DNA of 64,000 bases from Enemella dayhoffiae (GTDB taxonomy: Bacteria > Actinomycetota > Actinomycetes > Propionibacteriales > Propionibacteriaceae): contig NZ_NMVQ01000008.1 of assembly GCF_002250625.1 (NCBI RefSeq), positions 1 through 64,000 on the forward strand. Reading direction: 5' to 3'. The position numbers and the translations under genes were made by a program. Shown piece after piece: positions 7,645 through 17,472 of the stretch. The notes under the pieces are model-generated. The model was not told the DNA's origin and ran no database searches. It saw nothing but the letters and a program-made list of their open reading frames with translations. Numbering within the stretch: position 1 is the first letter of the stretch; each line of letters opens with the position of its first letter.

Positions 7645-8661
7645 TCATTCCCGTCCGGAGCTGATCCAATTGGGATCGGCGATGATGTTGCGGGTCCCCT
7701 GCACCAGGTCGGTGATGCCGTCCAGCCGCTCCAGATCCGCCGCTCCCAGCTGCAACTCGTACGCCGCCAGGTTCTCGATCATCCGCTGCGGCCGCCGCGA
7801 GCCAGGGATCGGTACCACCGGCAGCCGGTACTCCCGACCCTTGGCGAACAGCCACGCCAGCACCACCTGAGAGTTGGTCGCGCCGACCCGCTCGGCCACC
7901 TCGGTCGCAACGGCCAGTGCCGCCTGGTTGGCGTCCCAGTTCTCCCCCATCCGGGAGGTGCTGCCGCGCAGGTCGCCCGCCACCTGCTCGCGGGTCAGCG
8001 TCCCGGTCAAGAAGCCCCGCCCCAGCGGCGAATAGGGCACGAATCCGACGCCCAGCTCGGCACAGGTCGGCACCACCTGCGCCTCGACGTCGCGCGACCA
8101 CACGCTCCACTCGCTCTGCACCGCCGCGATCGGGTGCACCGCGTACGCGCGCCGCAGCTCGTCCGCGGTCACCTCCGACAGGCCCAGGTGGCGCACCTTG
8201 CCCGCGGTGACGAGTTCGGCCATCGCCCCCACCGTGTCCTCCACCGGTACGTCTGGGTCAGGGCGGTGCTGGTAGTACAGGTCGATCACCTCGACCCCGA
8301 GCCGTCGCAGGGACGCCTCACAGGCGCTGCGGACGTACGCCGGGTCGCCGTTCACCGCACGCTGGTCACCCGAGATCGCACCGGCGATGCCGAACTTCGT
8401 GGCCAGCTGGAGCCGGTCGCGGTGTTCGGCCAGGAACGGGGCGAGCATCTCCTCGTTGGTCCCGGCCGGCCCGTCGGTGTCGGGGTGCGGATTGCCGTAG
8501 ACGTCGGCGGTGTCGAGGAAGGTGATGCCCGCCTCCAGCGCCTCGGTGAGGGTGGCTCGGGCCTGTTCGTCGTTGGCGTCGCCGCCATAGATGTGCGACA
8601 GCGCCATGCAGCCGAAGCCGATCGGCGAGGTGGTGAGTCCGGGGGCAAGGTCGATGGTCAT
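7645..8661 (-). CDS. aldo/keto reductase
   Basis: A 338-residue cytosolic NADPH-dependent oxidoreductase of the AKR superfamily. Catalytic-tetrad regions are visible: FLDTADVYGN (Asp and Tyr), ATKFGI (Lys) and YYQHRPDPDVP (His). The C-terminal SRRPQRMIENLAAYELQL segment binds the NADPH phosphate. The order resembles the YakC/AKR13 group, which reduces aldehydes and ketones; the physiological substrate is unknown. Start at 8661 follows an AGGAGAG site. A divergent promoter zone of about 100 bases, containing the palindrome CGCCCCGGGGCG at 8696-8707, separates it from the hydrolase gene. Confidence 0.92.
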   Translation of the reverse strand: MTIDLAPGLTTSPIGFGCMALSHIYGGDANDEQARATLTEALEAGITFLDTADVYGNPHPDTDGPAGTNEEMLAPFLAEHRDRLQLATKFGIAGAISGDQRAVNGDPAYVRSACEASLRRLGVEVIDLYYQHRPDPDVPVEDTVGAMAELVTAGKVRHLGLSEVTADELRRAYAVHPIAAVQSEWSVWSRDVEAQVVPTCAELGVGFVPYSPLGRGFLTGTLTREQVAGDLRGSTSRMGENWDANQAALAVATEVAERVGATNSQVVLAWLFAKGREYRLPVVPIPGSRRPQRMIENLAAYELQLGAADLERLDGITDLVQGTRNIIADPNWISSGRE

Positions 8662-8758
8662 GGCTCTCCTTCGGTGTCGTCCATCCCGAACGGTACGCCC
8701 CGGGGCGACGGTCACCCGGGGGGGACCAGCCCGCGGAGCGCGTGCGAGGCTGGCTCAC

Positions 8759-9475
8759 ATGAGCACCGTCGCCCTGACCGGTCCGGAGACCTCCACCGGA
8801 CTCTCCGCGTACGTCGCCCGACCGAGCACACGAGGCCCCTGGCCGGGTGTCGTGGTCATCCACGAAGCCTGGGGTCTGGACGATGTCGTCCGCCGTCAGG
8901 CCGACCATCTCGCCTCGCTCGGTTACCTCGCGATCGCCCCCGATCTGTTCAGCGACGGCGGCGGACTGCGCTGCATCCGTGGGGTGATGGCCGCGATGAC
9001 CAAGCAACAGGGGCGCGCCTTCGCCGACATCGAGGCGGCGCGGCGGTGGCTGTTGGACTCCGAGGACTGCACCGGCAAGGTCGGGGTGATCGGGTTCTGC
9101 ATGGGTGGTGGTTTCGCGCTGGTGCTGGCCGGTCGGGGCGAGTACGCCGTCGCCGCCCCGAACTACGGCATGCTCCCCAAGGACCTGGCGGTGCTCAAGG
9201 GTGCCTGCCCGATCGTGGCCAGTTACGGCGGTAAGGATGCCGGGTTCAAGGGGGCCGCGCAGCAGCTGGCTCAGGCGTTGGCCGACCACGGAGCGCCCCA
9301 CGATGTTCGGGAATATGCCGAGGCCGGGCATTCGTTCCTCAACGACGCCTCGAACGGTCCGCTGCCCACGGCGCTGATGCGGATCGCACACGTGGGCCCG
9401 CATCCCGAGTCGGCGGCTCACGCCTGGGGCCGGATCGATACCTTCTTCAGCCGGTACCTCGCCACCAAGAGCTGA
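8759..9475 (+). CDS. dienelactone hydrolase family protein
   Basis: A 238-residue alpha/beta hydrolase. It has Glu36 in HEAWG, a cysteine nucleophile in GFCMGG at about residue 114 and a histidine in GHSFLND near the C-terminus, which is the Cys-Asp-His arrangement of dienelactone hydrolases. True dienelactone hydrolases open chloroaromatic lactones; many relatives act on other esters, so the substrate is open. No aromatic-degradation genes are nearby. It is divergent from the aldo/keto reductase and converges on the arsC-like gene with a 9-base gap. Confidence 0.9.
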   Translation: MSTVALTGPETSTGLSAYVARPSTRGPWPGVVVIHEAWGLDDVVRRQADHLASLGYLAIAPDLFSDGGGLRCIRGVMAAMTKQQGRAFADIEAARRWLLDSEDCTGKVGVIGFCMGGGFALVLAGRGEYAVAAPNYGMLPKDLAVLKGACPIVASYGGKDAGFKGAAQQLAQALADHGAPHDVREYAEAGHSFLNDASNGPLPTALMRIAHVGPHPESAAHAWGRIDTFFSRYLATKS

Positions 9476-9484
9476 GCGGAAGAC

Positions 9485-10096
9485 TCAGCCCAGCACCTCA
9501 CGCAACAGTGCGGTGACGCGCTCCTGGATGTCGTCGCGGATGTCCCGCACCGCCCCCAGTGACTTCCCCGCCGGGTCGGCGACATTCCAGTCCTGATAGC
9601 GCTTCCCGGGATAGACCGGACAGGCGTCACCGCACCCCATGGTGATGATCACGTCGGCCGCTCGCACGACGCTGTCCGACAGCGGCTTGGGGTAGGCCGT
9701 GGTCAACGGGATCCCGCGTTCTGCCAGCACCTGGACCACCTGCGGGTTGATCTCGTCCGCGGGTGCAGACCCCGCGGAGCGTACGTGCACCCGCCGAGCC
9801 GAAAGATGCTCGGCAAGTGCCGCCGCCAGCTGGGACCGCCCTGCGTTCTGCACGCACACGAACAACAACTCCGGCACCCTCTTCGCCACCCGGCCCTCCG
9901 CCTGGGCGATCGCCATCAGCTGCTCACGCGCCTGCCGACCCACCAGAACCGGCAGAAACTGCACGACGGTGGCCCGAGGCTCCAGCAGATCGGTGGCCTC
10001 GCGCACGACCTGCGCGATCGTCTCGGGCGAGAAGATGCCCTCGTAGGCGTAGGTCAGGTCCGCCACCAGGGCGGGCTCGAAATCGTTCCGCTGCAT
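9485..10096 (-). CDS. arsC: arsenate reductase-like low-molecular-weight phosphatase with N-terminal helical domain
   Basis: A 203-residue protein. A three-helix domain (about 1-75, FEPALVADLTYAYEGIFSPE) precedes a low-molecular-weight tyrosine-phosphatase fold with the P-loop VCVQNAGRSQ (C-x5-R) and an Asp general acid in the late VADPAG segment. This two-part build is common in actinobacterial arsenate reductases. In-frame ATGs exist at 10168, 10126 and 10096. The two longer starts lie inside the presumed operators, so 10096 is preferred. No arsR, arsenite pump or second ars gene is nearby. It lies downstream of proS but has its own control region. Arsenate reduction is inferred from the family. 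Confidence 0.85.
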   Translation of the reverse strand: MQRNDFEPALVADLTYAYEGIFSPETIAQVVREATDLLEPRATVVQFLPVLVGRQAREQLMAIAQAEGRVAKRVPELLFVCVQNAGRSQLAAALAEHLSARRVHVRSAGSAPADEINPQVVQVLAERGIPLTTAYPKPLSDSVVRAADVIITMGCGDACPVYPGKRYQDWNVADPAGKSLGAVRDIRDDIQERVTALLREVLG

Positions 10097-10118
10097 TTGT
10101 CCCACGGCCAGCCCCCAT

Positions 10119-10176
10119 ATCGACATCCATCTATCTGGTGCCACCAACTCTGGTGGCTGCATCGACATCTGTCAAT
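10119..10176 (-). promoter_or_regulatory. paired ArsR-like operators upstream of arsC
   Basis: Site 1 at 10161-10176 is ATCGACATCTGTCAAT, an imperfect dyad with AT(C/T)GACA half-sites. It contains a TTGACA box on the minus strand that could be the -35 element. Site 2 at 10119-10134 (ATCGACATCCATCTAT) shares the first half. The sites are 42 bases apart, about four helical turns, in line with cooperative repressor binding. No ArsR gene is seen in the window, so the regulator would act from elsewhere. Confidence 0.5.
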
Positions 10177-10195
10177 ATGGACACCGGCTGGACCG

Positions 10196-11971
10196 TCAGC
10201 GTTGGAACTCTGCCACGATCTGCGTCACGCAGTCGTCCACCGGCAACTCACGCTTCTCACCGGTACGCCGATCGCGCAACTCGACCACACCCTCGGCCAG
10301 GCCCCGTCCCACCACCACCGAGGTGGGCATGCCCATGATCTCGGCGTCGGCGAACTTCACCCCCGGGGATGCCTTTCGATCGTCGAGCAGCACCCGAATT
10401 CCCTGCTGCGTCAGAGATTCTGCGATCTCGGTGGCCTTCGCCAGGATCTCATCGCCCTTGCCCGTGGCGAGCACGTGCACGTCGAAGGGTGCCAGCTCTC
10501 GCGGCCAGCACAGGCCCTTGTCGTCGCAGGTCGACTCGGCCACGGCGGCCACCGCCCGAGACACCCCGATGCCGTAGGAACCCATCGTGACCGTGGCCTG
10601 CTTGCCGTTGGCGTCCAGCACCTTCAGGCCGAGGGCGTCGGCATATTTGCGGCCGAGCTGGAAGATGTGGCCCATCTCGATCCCGCGGGCCAACTCGAGC
10701 GGACCGGAACCGTCGGGAGCCGGATCACCGGGGCGGATCTCCGCCACGTCCAGCACTCCGTCGGGGGTGAAATCGCGGCCGCAGACCAGGTCGAAGACGT
10801 GCTTGCCCGGCTCGTTGGCGCCGGTCACCCAGCTCGTGCCGGGCACGACCCGGGGGTCGACCAGGTAGCGCACCCTTACGGCCGCCGCTTCGCCCTCCGC
10901 GTCACCGACCCCGAGTGCCTGCGGCCCGATGTAACCCTTGACCAGTTGCGGAAAGCGGGCGAATTCGGTCCCACCGAAGGCCTCCACCACGGCCGGCTCG
11001 ACCGCCGCCTCCAACCGCTTCGCGTCGACCTCCCGATCCCCCGGCAGCCCGATCGCGAGCGGCTCGGTCCGCCCGTCGGGGTGGCGCAGCAGGAACACGA
11101 CGTTCTTCAGGGTGTCGCTCGCCGCATAGTCGCGGTCGGGGAACTTCTCGCGCGCCACGGCGACCAGGGTGTCGATGGTGGGCGTGTCCGGGGTGTTCTC
11201 GACGTGGGCGGCCGGCAGATCGGCGAAGTCGATCGCATCCGGTGCTGCCACCCGAACCGCCTCGACGTTCGCGGCGTACCCGCCCGGCGACCGCACGAAG
11301 GTGTCCTCGCCATTTGCCGCCACGGCAAGGAATTCCTCGGAGGCCGAGCCGCCCATCGCCCCCGAGGTGGCCTGCACGATCACGTAGTCGAAACCGAGCC
11401 GGTCGAAGATCTTGATGTACGCCTCACGATGCCGCTGGTAGCTCTCCTCCAGCCCGGCGTCGTCGACGTCGAACGAATAGGAGTCCTTCATCACGAACTC
11501 GCGCCCGCGCAGCAGCCCCGCCCGCGGCCGCGCCTCGTCGCGATACTTCGTCTGGACCTGATAGAGCGCCAGCGGCAGGTCCTTGTAGGAGGAGTAGAGG
11601 TCCTTCACCAGCAGGGTGAACATCTCCTCGTGGGTGGGCCCGAGCAGCAGATCGTTCTCCCGGCGGTCCTGCAACCGGAACAGGTTGGCTCCATATTCGG
11701 TCCAGCGATTCGTTGCCTCATAGGGTTCTCGCGGCAGCAGTGCCGGGAAGCGCACCTCCTGCGCGCCGATCGCGTCCATCTCCTGGCGGACGATCTGCTC
11801 GACCCGCTGCAGCACGGCGAGCCCCAGCGGCAGCCAGGAATAGATGCCCGGCGCCACCCGGCGGATGTAACCGGCCCGGACCAACCACCGGTGGCTCGGG
11901 ACCTCCGCGTCCGCCGGGTCCTCCCGCAGGGTCCGGACGAACAACTTCGACATCCGCGCCAACTGGCTCAC
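10196..11971 (-). CDS. proS: prolyl-tRNA synthetase
   Basis: A 591-residue class II aminoacyl-tRNA synthetase of the bacterial type with an editing insertion. The catalytic core has [14 protein letters not shown] (motif 1 area), the [18 protein letters not shown] motif 2 and the [13 protein letters not shown] motif 3. The INS editing domain lies at about 225-410 and the anticodon-binding domain fills the last 120 residues. It charges tRNA-Pro in the cytosol. The start is taken at GTG 11971 with GAGGGA six bases upstream, because the sequence following ([20 protein letters not shown]) matches other ProS N-termini. It sits between ispG-linked genes and rimP, as in related genomes. Confidence 0.96.
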   Translation of the reverse strand: MSQLARMSKLFVRTLREDPADAEVPSHRWLVRAGYIRRVAPGIYSWLPLGLAVLQRVEQIVRQEMDAIGAQEVRFPALLPREPYEATNRWTEYGANLFRLQDRRENDLLLGPTHEEMFTLLVKDLYSSYKDLPLALYQVQTKYRDEARPRAGLLRGREFVMKDSYSFDVDDAGLEESYQRHREAYIKIFDRLGFDYVIVQATSGAMGGSASEEFLAVAANGEDTFVRSPGGYAANVEAVRVAAPDAIDFADLPAAHVENTPDTPTIDTLVAVAREKFPDRDYAASDTLKNVVFLLRHPDGRTEPLAIGLPGDREVDAKRLEAAVEPAVVEAFGGTEFARFPQLVKGYIGPQALGVGDAEGEAAAVRVRYLVDPRVVPGTSWVTGANEPGKHVFDLVCGRDFTPDGVLDVAEIRPGDPAPDGSGPLELARGIEMGHIFQLGRKYADALGLKVLDANGKQATVTMGSYGIGVSRAVAAVAESTCDDKGLCWPRELAPFDVHVLATGKGDEILAKATEIAESLTQQGIRVLLDDRKASPGVKFADAEIMGMPTSVVVGRGLAEGVVELRDRRTGEKRELPVDDCVTQIVAEFQR

Positions 11972-12029
11972 GGGCACTCCCTCACTCGACTGCTGCGGCG
12001 TCGCGTACGCCGACCCCGGCACCCTATCG

Positions 12030-12773
12030 TCAGGGGACCTCGGGACCGACCTGAAAGATGCCCAGGGTGATCTGGTCGGGGTCGGTCACGGCAAGGAACG
12101 GGAACCCGCCCAGCTCGGTGACCTCCCCGACCGGGTGGCCGGCGGCCGCCAGCCGGGCGGCGACCTCGGCCAGCGGCTCCTCGGTGCGCAGCCCGAGCTG
12201 CACCATGATCGGCCCCTGCTCGGCGATCCCGCCGCGGCCCTCGATCGCAATGGCCCCGCTCTCGGCGTTGGCGAACATGATCAGCCACAGGTTGTCCCCG
12301 CGGGCCTGGGGCCGGAAGCCGAAGAGTTCGAAGAAACCCACCGCGTCATCGGTGTTGCTGGCGTGGTGCAGGGCGAGCACGTCGATGGCCCGGTGGGGAT
12401 AGTCCGCCCCCTGGTCGTCCGGATCGCGGAAGCTCTCGGCGACCCACATCGAGCGGCCATCCGGCGCGGTTACCGAGATCCCGGGGAAGTCGGAGTCGTG
12501 GATCCTGCGCGTGGTCATGCCCGCCACCCGCAGCTGCTCCTCCGCGACGTCCAGGTCGGCGGTCTCCAGAGTGAGCTCACTGCGGCCAGGACGAGCCGCT
12601 CCCTCCACCGGGAAGAGCGCGATCATCCCCCCGCGGCCCCAGACGAAGGCGGCGCCGTCGACGTCGCGCCGGACCGTCTGGTGCAGACCCAACACCTCCA
12701 GAAACCGCACCATGCGCTCGATGTTGTGGGTCGGTCGATACAGGCACACCACGAAATCGGCGGTCGCGGGCAC
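12030..12773 (-). CDS. VOC (glyoxalase/bleomycin resistance) family protein, two-domain
   Basis: A 247-residue protein made of two tandem VOC half-barrels of about 120 residues each: the first starts [22 protein letters not shown], the second [26 protein letters not shown] proteins bind a metal with His/Glu residues and include glyoxalase I, dioxygenases and drug-binding proteins; no specific substrate can be read from the sequence. GTG 12773 follows a GGAGGGA site; an ATG at 12803 in the same frame is possible. It lies 58 bases upstream of proS on the same strand. Confidence 0.85.
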   Translation of the reverse strand: MPATADFVVCLYRPTHNIERMVRFLEVLGLHQTVRRDVDGAAFVWGRGGMIALFPVEGAARPGRSELTLETADLDVAEEQLRVAGMTTRRIHDSDFPGISVTAPDGRSMWVAESFRDPDDQGADYPHRAIDVLALHHASNTDDAVGFFELFGFRPQARGDNLWLIMFANAESGAIAIEGRGGIAEQGPIMVQLGLRTEEPLAEVAARLAAAGHPVGEVTELGGFPFLAVTDPDQITLGIFQVGPEVP

Positions 12774-12829
12774 GGTTCCCTCCTCCAGGCTCGTTCCGGT
12801 CATCGCCAGCCTAGCGTCCGGGCAAGGGT

Positions 12830-13684
12830 TCAGTAGAGGACGGTGGCGAACTCGCCGACCTGATCGAAGCCGACCCGGGTGTAGGTGGCGCGCGCGGGGG
12901 CATTGAAGCTGTTCACATACAGCGAGACCGTCGGAAACTCCTGCCGGGCCAGCCGGACCACCGCGGCCATCGCCGGCACGGCGAGCCCGCGGCCGCGCAG
13001 CGCCGGGTCCAGCCACACCCCCTGCACCTGGCCGACCCCGCGGGCGGCCGAACCGATGTCGGACTTGTAGACGACCCGGCCCTGCTCCACCACGCCGAAG
13101 GCGCGCCCGTGCTCGATCAGCCGCCGCACATAGCTCAGATAGGGTCCGCGGTCATTGCCGATGATCGGTGACACCCCGACCTCCTCGGTGTACATCCGCA
13201 CGGCGGCGTCGAAATAGGCCTCGGTGTGCTGGGGCCCGATCCGCTGCACCCGCGGGTCCTGGGGCACAGCGGGGTCGCCGGCGATGGCCATCATCGGCTG
13301 GCTGCGGCGTACCTCTCGGGTGTCGCTCCAGGCCCGCCCCCAGCGGTGACTCAGCAGCTCCCACAGGGTGAGCGCCTGGGCGGCCGGGCCCACGATCGAG
13401 CTGCAGCGGCGAATCCCGGAGCTCGCCGCGGCGAACGCGGCCAGCGCCTCGGCGTCCGCCTCCACCGGCACCAGGTTGGACCCGGCGTGGCACAGCGCGG
13501 TCAGTTCACCGTCACGGAAATAGCCCTGGATGCCGCAGCCGAGCCGCCAGGAGTCCAGTCCGTACGCCGCCACCCGGGCAGCCACGAAGACGTGCCCCAC
13601 CGGATCGCGAGACAACAGGGCCCAGGCGGCGTCCAGGTGGGAGTCGTCCAGGATGCGTACACCGGTGGCAGCGCGCGGTACCAC
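12830..13684 (-). CDS. GNAT N-acetyltransferase with N-terminal DUF4081
   Basis: A 284-residue two-domain protein. The first half matches DUF4081 (LGCGIQGYFRDGELTALCHAG). The second is a GNAT domain, with the acetyl-CoA binding loop in LDPALRGRGLAVPAMAAVV and a terminal YTRVGFDQVGEFATVLY. This pairing is common next to ispG in Actinobacteria and is annotated there only as an acetyltransferase. Its GTG start at 13684 is one base after the ispG stop, so it is very likely co-transcribed and perhaps coupled with ispG. The substrate is unknown. Confidence 0.88.
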   Translation of the reverse strand: MVPRAATGVRILDDSHLDAAWALLSRDPVGHVFVAARVAAYGLDSWRLGCGIQGYFRDGELTALCHAGSNLVPVEADAEALAAFAAASSGIRRCSSIVGPAAQALTLWELLSHRWGRAWSDTREVRRSQPMMAIAGDPAVPQDPRVQRIGPQHTEAYFDAAVRMYTEEVGVSPIIGNDRGPYLSYVRRLIEHGRAFGVVEQGRVVYKSDIGSAARGVGQVQGVWLDPALRGRGLAVPAMAAVVRLARQEFPTVSLYVNSFNAPARATYTRVGFDQVGEFATVLY

Positions 13685-13685
13685 C

Positions 13686-14855
13686 TCAGCCGCCGGTGAC
13701 GCTGACCTCCGGGGAGCCGGCCGGCAGGTCCTCGGCCAGCCGCATCGCCTCCTCGATCAGGGTCTCCACGATGTCGGCCTCCTTGACTGTCTTGATCACC
13801 TCGCCCTTGACGAAGATCTGTCCCTTGCCGTTGCCGGAGGCGACCCCGAGGTCGGCCTCGCGCGCCTCGCCGGGACCGTTCACCACACAACCCATCACGG
13901 CCACCCGCAGCGGCGCCTGCAACCCCTCCAGCCCGGCGGTGACCCGCTCGGCGAGGGTGTAGACGTCGACCTGGGCGCGACCACAGGAGGGGCAGGAGAC
14001 GATCTCCAGCTTGCGCGGGCGCAGGTTCAGCGACTCCAGAATCTTGGTGCCGACCTTGACCTCCTCGACCGGATCGGCCGACAGCGACACCCGGATCGTG
14101 TCGCCGATGCCCTGGCTGAGCAGCGCACCGAAGGCGGTGGCCGACTTGATGGTGCCCTGGAAGGCCGGGCCGGCCTCGGTGACGCCCAGGTGCAGCGGCC
14201 AGTCCCCGCGCTCGGCGAGCAGCTGGTAGGCCCGGACCATCACCACCGGATCGTTGTGCTTGACCGAGATCTTGAAGTCGTGGAAGTCGTGCTCCTCGAA
14301 CAGCGACGCCTCCCACACGGCCGACTCGACGAGCGCTTCGGGGGTCGCCTTGCCGTATTTCGCCAGCAGTCGCTTGTCCAGCGAACCGGCGTTGACGCCG
14401 ATCCGCAGGCTGACGCCGGCGCCCTTGGCCGCCTTGGCGATCTCCCCGACCTTGTCGTCGAACGCCTTGATGTTGCCCGGGTTCACCCGCACCGCCGCAC
14501 ACCCGGCGTCGATCGCGGCGAACACATATTTCGGCTGGAAGTGGATGTCGGCGATCACCGGGATCTGCGAGTGCTGAGCGATCTCGGGCAGCGCCGCGGC
14601 GTCGTCCTGGCTCGGGCAGGCCACCCGGACGATGTCGCAGCCGGCCGCGGTCAGCTGGGCGATCTGCTGCAGGGTGGCGTTGACATCGGTGGTCTGGGTG
14701 GTGGTCATCGACTGCACCGAGATCGGCGCGTCGCCACCGACCAGCACCGATCCGACCTTGATCTGGCGGGTCTTCCGGCGCGGGGCCAGGACCGGGACGA
14801 CCTCGGGGTCGGGCAGATCGGTCACGGTGGAATCGGTCGACCTGGTGTCAGTCAT
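13686..14855 (-). CDS. ispG: 4-hydroxy-3-methylbut-2-enyl diphosphate synthase
   Basis: A 389-residue IspG (GcpE), the [4Fe-4S] enzyme that converts MEcPP to HMBPP in the MEP isoprenoid pathway. Visible features are [18 protein letters not shown] near the N-terminus of the TIM barrel, VNPGNI, and the C-terminal cluster ligands in SCPSCGR and [11 protein letters not shown]. Length is normal. The ATG at 14855 is followed by a short Thr/Ser/Asp-rich tail before the family homology. It lies 29 bases after rseP, and dxr, the pathway's entry enzyme, is just upstream, so two MEP genes flank the protease gene. Confidence 0.96.
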   Translation of the reverse strand: MTDTRSTDSTVTDLPDPEVVPVLAPRRKTRQIKVGSVLVGGDAPISVQSMTTTQTTDVNATLQQIAQLTAAGCDIVRVACPSQDDAAALPEIAQHSQIPVIADIHFQPKYVFAAIDAGCAAVRVNPGNIKAFDDKVGEIAKAAKGAGVSLRIGVNAGSLDKRLLAKYGKATPEALVESAVWEASLFEEHDFHDFKISVKHNDPVVMVRAYQLLAERGDWPLHLGVTEAGPAFQGTIKSATAFGALLSQGIGDTIRVSLSADPVEEVKVGTKILESLNLRPRKLEIVSCPSCGRAQVDVYTLAERVTAGLEGLQAPLRVAVMGCVVNGPGEAREADLGVASGNGKGQIFVKGEVIKTVKEADIVETLIEEAMRLAEDLPAGSPEVSVTGG

Positions 14856-14884
14856 GGGTCCATTCTCTCGTGGAGGTCGGGTGG

Positions 14885-16192
14885 TCAGAACAGGCGTACC
14901 GGATCGATGATGTCGGCGATGATCAGCACCGCTCCGGAGAGGGCGATGAAGGCGAAGACGGCGTACGCGATGGGCAGCATCTTGGCGGTGTCCAGATGCC
15001 CGGGGTCGGGTCGGCGGAACAGCCTGGCCGCGCCGCGGCGTACGCACTCGATGATCGCCCCGAGGATGTGTCCGCCGTCCAGCGGCAGCAGCGGCACGAA
15101 GTTGAACAGGGCAACGAAAAGGTTGACGTTGCCGAGCAACGCCATGAACGTGGTCACCTTGCCGCCGGCGGTCAGCTGGTCGGTCGAGGAGATCTCCCCC
15201 GCCGCGCGGGAGGCGCCCACCACGCTCATCGGACCGTAGATGTCGCGCGGCTTGCCGGTGACCAGGTCGGTCAGCGTGTGCCACACCCGGACCGGGAACT
15301 GGGCCAGCACCACCGCCGAGGTGGCAGCCATGTCGGCCATCTGGGAGACGACCATGCCCGGGCCGCCCTGCACCAGCTCGACCCGCGGGGTGAACCCGAG
15401 GAAACCGGCCTCAACCTTCTTGCCCGGGTCCCACTTCGACTGGACGCCGTTGATGATCGTGCTCACCGGCCGAAGGGCCACCTCCTGCCCGCCGCGGTCG
15501 ACGACGATCGCGGCCTGCCGGTCCCGGTTGTCGCGGATCAGGTTCTGCAGGTGCTTCCAGTCGGTGATCCGGGTGCCGTTGAAGGAGACGATCCGGTCCC
15601 CGGCCTGCAGCCCGGCCTGCACCGCCGGGGTGGGCGGATCACCGGGCAGGCACTCGTTCTGGTTGGGCCGGTCGGCGGGCACGACGCACTGGCTGACGGT
15701 GCCGACGACCGGCTGCGGCTGGTTGATGCCGTGGATCCCGATCACCCCCCAGAGGATCAGGAAGGCGAGGATCAGGTTCATGGTCGGCCCGCCGGCCATC
15801 ACGATCAGCTTCTGCCAGGTCTTCTTCTGATAGAAAAGCCGCCCGTCGTCCTCCGGCTTGATGTCGGCCCACTCGGCCTCCCGGCCGGCGCTGATCAACG
15901 AGGCCAGCGGGTTGGCCGAGGTGCCGGAGTTGCGCACCCGGCCCGTGGTCTTCTCCGGCGGGTACATCCCGATCAGCTTGACGTAGCCCCCCAGGGGGAT
16001 GGCCTTGACGCCGTATTCGGTCTCTCCGCGCCGAAACTTCCACAGCGTCTTGCCGAAGCCCACGAAGTATTCGGTGACCTTCACCCCGAAAAGCTTCGCG
16101 GGCACCATGTGGCCGACCTCGTGCAGGGCGATGGAGGCCATGATCAGGGCGAAGAAGAGGATCGCTCCGCCGAGGTAGACCAGCGTGTCCAT
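14885..16192 (-). CDS. rseP: site-2 protease, RIP metalloprotease RseP family
   Basis: A 435-residue intramembrane zinc protease. The first membrane helix carries HEVGH at residues 24-28. A PDZ domain lies in the middle ([16 protein letters not shown]). The last third has the second zinc motif in [13 protein letters not shown], followed by two membrane helices. Such proteases release membrane-bound regulators, for example anti-sigma factors; the mycobacterial Rip1 is the nearest well-known relative. The gene lies nine bases after dxr and 29 before ispG, a conserved actinobacterial order. Confidence 0.95.
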   Translation of the reverse strand: MDTLVYLGGAILFFALIMASIALHEVGHMVPAKLFGVKVTEYFVGFGKTLWKFRRGETEYGVKAIPLGGYVKLIGMYPPEKTTGRVRNSGTSANPLASLISAGREAEWADIKPEDDGRLFYQKKTWQKLIVMAGGPTMNLILAFLILWGVIGIHGINQPQPVVGTVSQCVVPADRPNQNECLPGDPPTPAVQAGLQAGDRIVSFNGTRITDWKHLQNLIRDNRDRQAAIVVDRGGQEVALRPVSTIINGVQSKWDPGKKVEAGFLGFTPRVELVQGGPGMVVSQMADMAATSAVVLAQFPVRVWHTLTDLVTGKPRDIYGPMSVVGASRAAGEISSTDQLTAGGKVTTFMALLGNVNLFVALFNFVPLLPLDGGHILGAIIECVRRGAARLFRRPDPGHLDTAKMLPIAYAVFAFIALSGAVLIIADIIDPVRLF

Positions 16193-16201
16193 GCGCGCCC
16201 G

Positions 16202-17449
16202 TTACTCCTTGTTGCCGGCGGTGAGTTGGTCGGCCCGCTGCCGGGCCCACTGGTCGGCGGCGAGCACGGTGGGCACCGTGACCCGGTCCGATCCGACCAG
16301 CCTCGATCCTACGCCGTCCCCGGTAGCGTGCGGTTCGTTCGCGGCCGGCGCGAGGTGCTCCTCGAGCACCGAAGCGATGGTGTCGACGATGTCGAGGAAG
16401 CCGATCCGGCCCTCGCAGAACGCGTCCACGGCGACCTCGTTGGCGGCGTTGTACACCGCCGGCGCGGTGCCCGCGGCCGATCCGGCGCGCTTGATCAGCT
16501 CGATCGCCGGGAACGCCTGGTGGTCGATCGGTTCGAAGGTCCAGCTGGTCGCCCTCGTCCAGTCGCAGGGGTACGCCGCCCCGGCGACCCGATCCGGCCA
16601 GGTCAGGCCGAGCGCGATCGGCAGTTTCATGTCCGGCGGGGAGCACTGGGCCATCGTCGACCCGTCCACGAACTCCACCATCGAGTGCACGATCGACTGC
16701 GGGTGCACCACCGGTTCGATGTCGGCCAGCTCGACGTCATAGAGCAGCGCCGCCTCCAGCACCTCCAGCGCCTTGTTGACCAGGGTCGCCGAGTTGATGG
16801 TGATCACCCGGCCCATGTTCCAGGTCGGGTGCTGCATCGCCTGCTCGGGCGTGACGTCGGCCATCCGCTCGCGCGTCCAGCCGCGGAACGGGCCGCCGGA
16901 GGCGGTGACGATCACCTTGCGCACCTCGTCGCGACGGCCCGCGCGCAGGCACTGGGCGATCGCCGAGTGCTCGGAGTCGACGGCCACCAGCTGCCCGTCG
17001 TCGGCGGCGTCGGTGACCAACCGGCCGCCGATCACCAGGGACTCCTTGTTGGCCAGGGCGAGGGTGGTCCCGGCGGCCAGGGTGGCCAGGGTCGCGCCGA
17101 GCCCGGCGGCCCCGGTGATCCCGTTCAGCACCACATCGCACCCCTCGGCGGCCAGCTCGGTGGCGGCGTCGGGGCCGGCCAGGATCTTCGGCAGGGTGGT
17201 GTCTCCGGTGCCCCACCCGCGCAGTTTCGCCTCGGCGTACAACGCCAGTTGCAGGTCCTGGGCCGACTGGGCGCGGGACAGCGCGACCACCCGGGGTCGG
17301 TGGTCGAGCACCTGTTGGGCGAGTAGCGGGATGTTGCTGCCCCCGGCGGCCAGGCCGACGACGCGGAACGAGTCGGGTCGCTCCCCGATCACCTCCAGCG
17401 CCTGGGTGCCGATGCTGCCGGTACTGCCCAGAATGATCACCTCACGCAC
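16202..17449 (-). CDS. dxr: 1-deoxy-D-xylulose 5-phosphate reductoisomerase
   Basis: A 415-residue Dxr, the NADPH-dependent enzyme that makes MEP from DXP, first committed step of the non-mevalonate pathway. The N-terminal Rossmann motif GSTGSIGTQALEV, the LANKESLVIGG segment, the metal-binding VDSEHSAI and the TASGGPFR loop are present. Length is slightly above the usual 380-400 because of a C-terminal extension rich in Ala and Gln. It is the first gene of the dxr-rseP-ispG run; the divergently read sequence upstream shows no clear promoter box. Confidence 0.96.
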   Translation of the reverse strand: MREVIILGSTGSIGTQALEVIGERPDSFRVVGLAAGGSNIPLLAQQVLDHRPRVVALSRAQSAQDLQLALYAEAKLRGWGTGDTTLPKILAGPDAATELAAEGCDVVLNGITGAAGLGATLATLAAGTTLALANKESLVIGGRLVTDAADDGQLVAVDSEHSAIAQCLRAGRRDEVRKVIVTASGGPFRGWTRERMADVTPEQAMQHPTWNMGRVITINSATLVNKALEVLEAALLYDVELADIEPVVHPQSIVHSMVEFVDGSTMAQCSPPDMKLPIALGLTWPDRVAGAAYPCDWTRATSWTFEPIDHQAFPAIELIKRAGSAAGTAPAVYNAANEVAVDAFCEGRIGFLDIVDTIASVLEEHLAPAANEPHATGDGVGSRLVGSDRVTVPTVLAADQWARQRADQLTAGNKE

Positions 17450-17472
17450 CCGACCAGTCTGGCAGAGCGGAC

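Noticed and set aside
8696-8707. CGCCCCGGGGCG as an operator between the reductase and hydrolase genes
   Set aside because: A pure GC palindrome of this length is likely by chance in such DNA, and no regulator is near; kept only as a remark.
14870-17326. Plus-strand frame of about 820 codons
   Set aside because: It is antisense to rseP and dxr, which have full motifs. The composition (His, Gly, Arg, Asp) is typical of a shadow frame.
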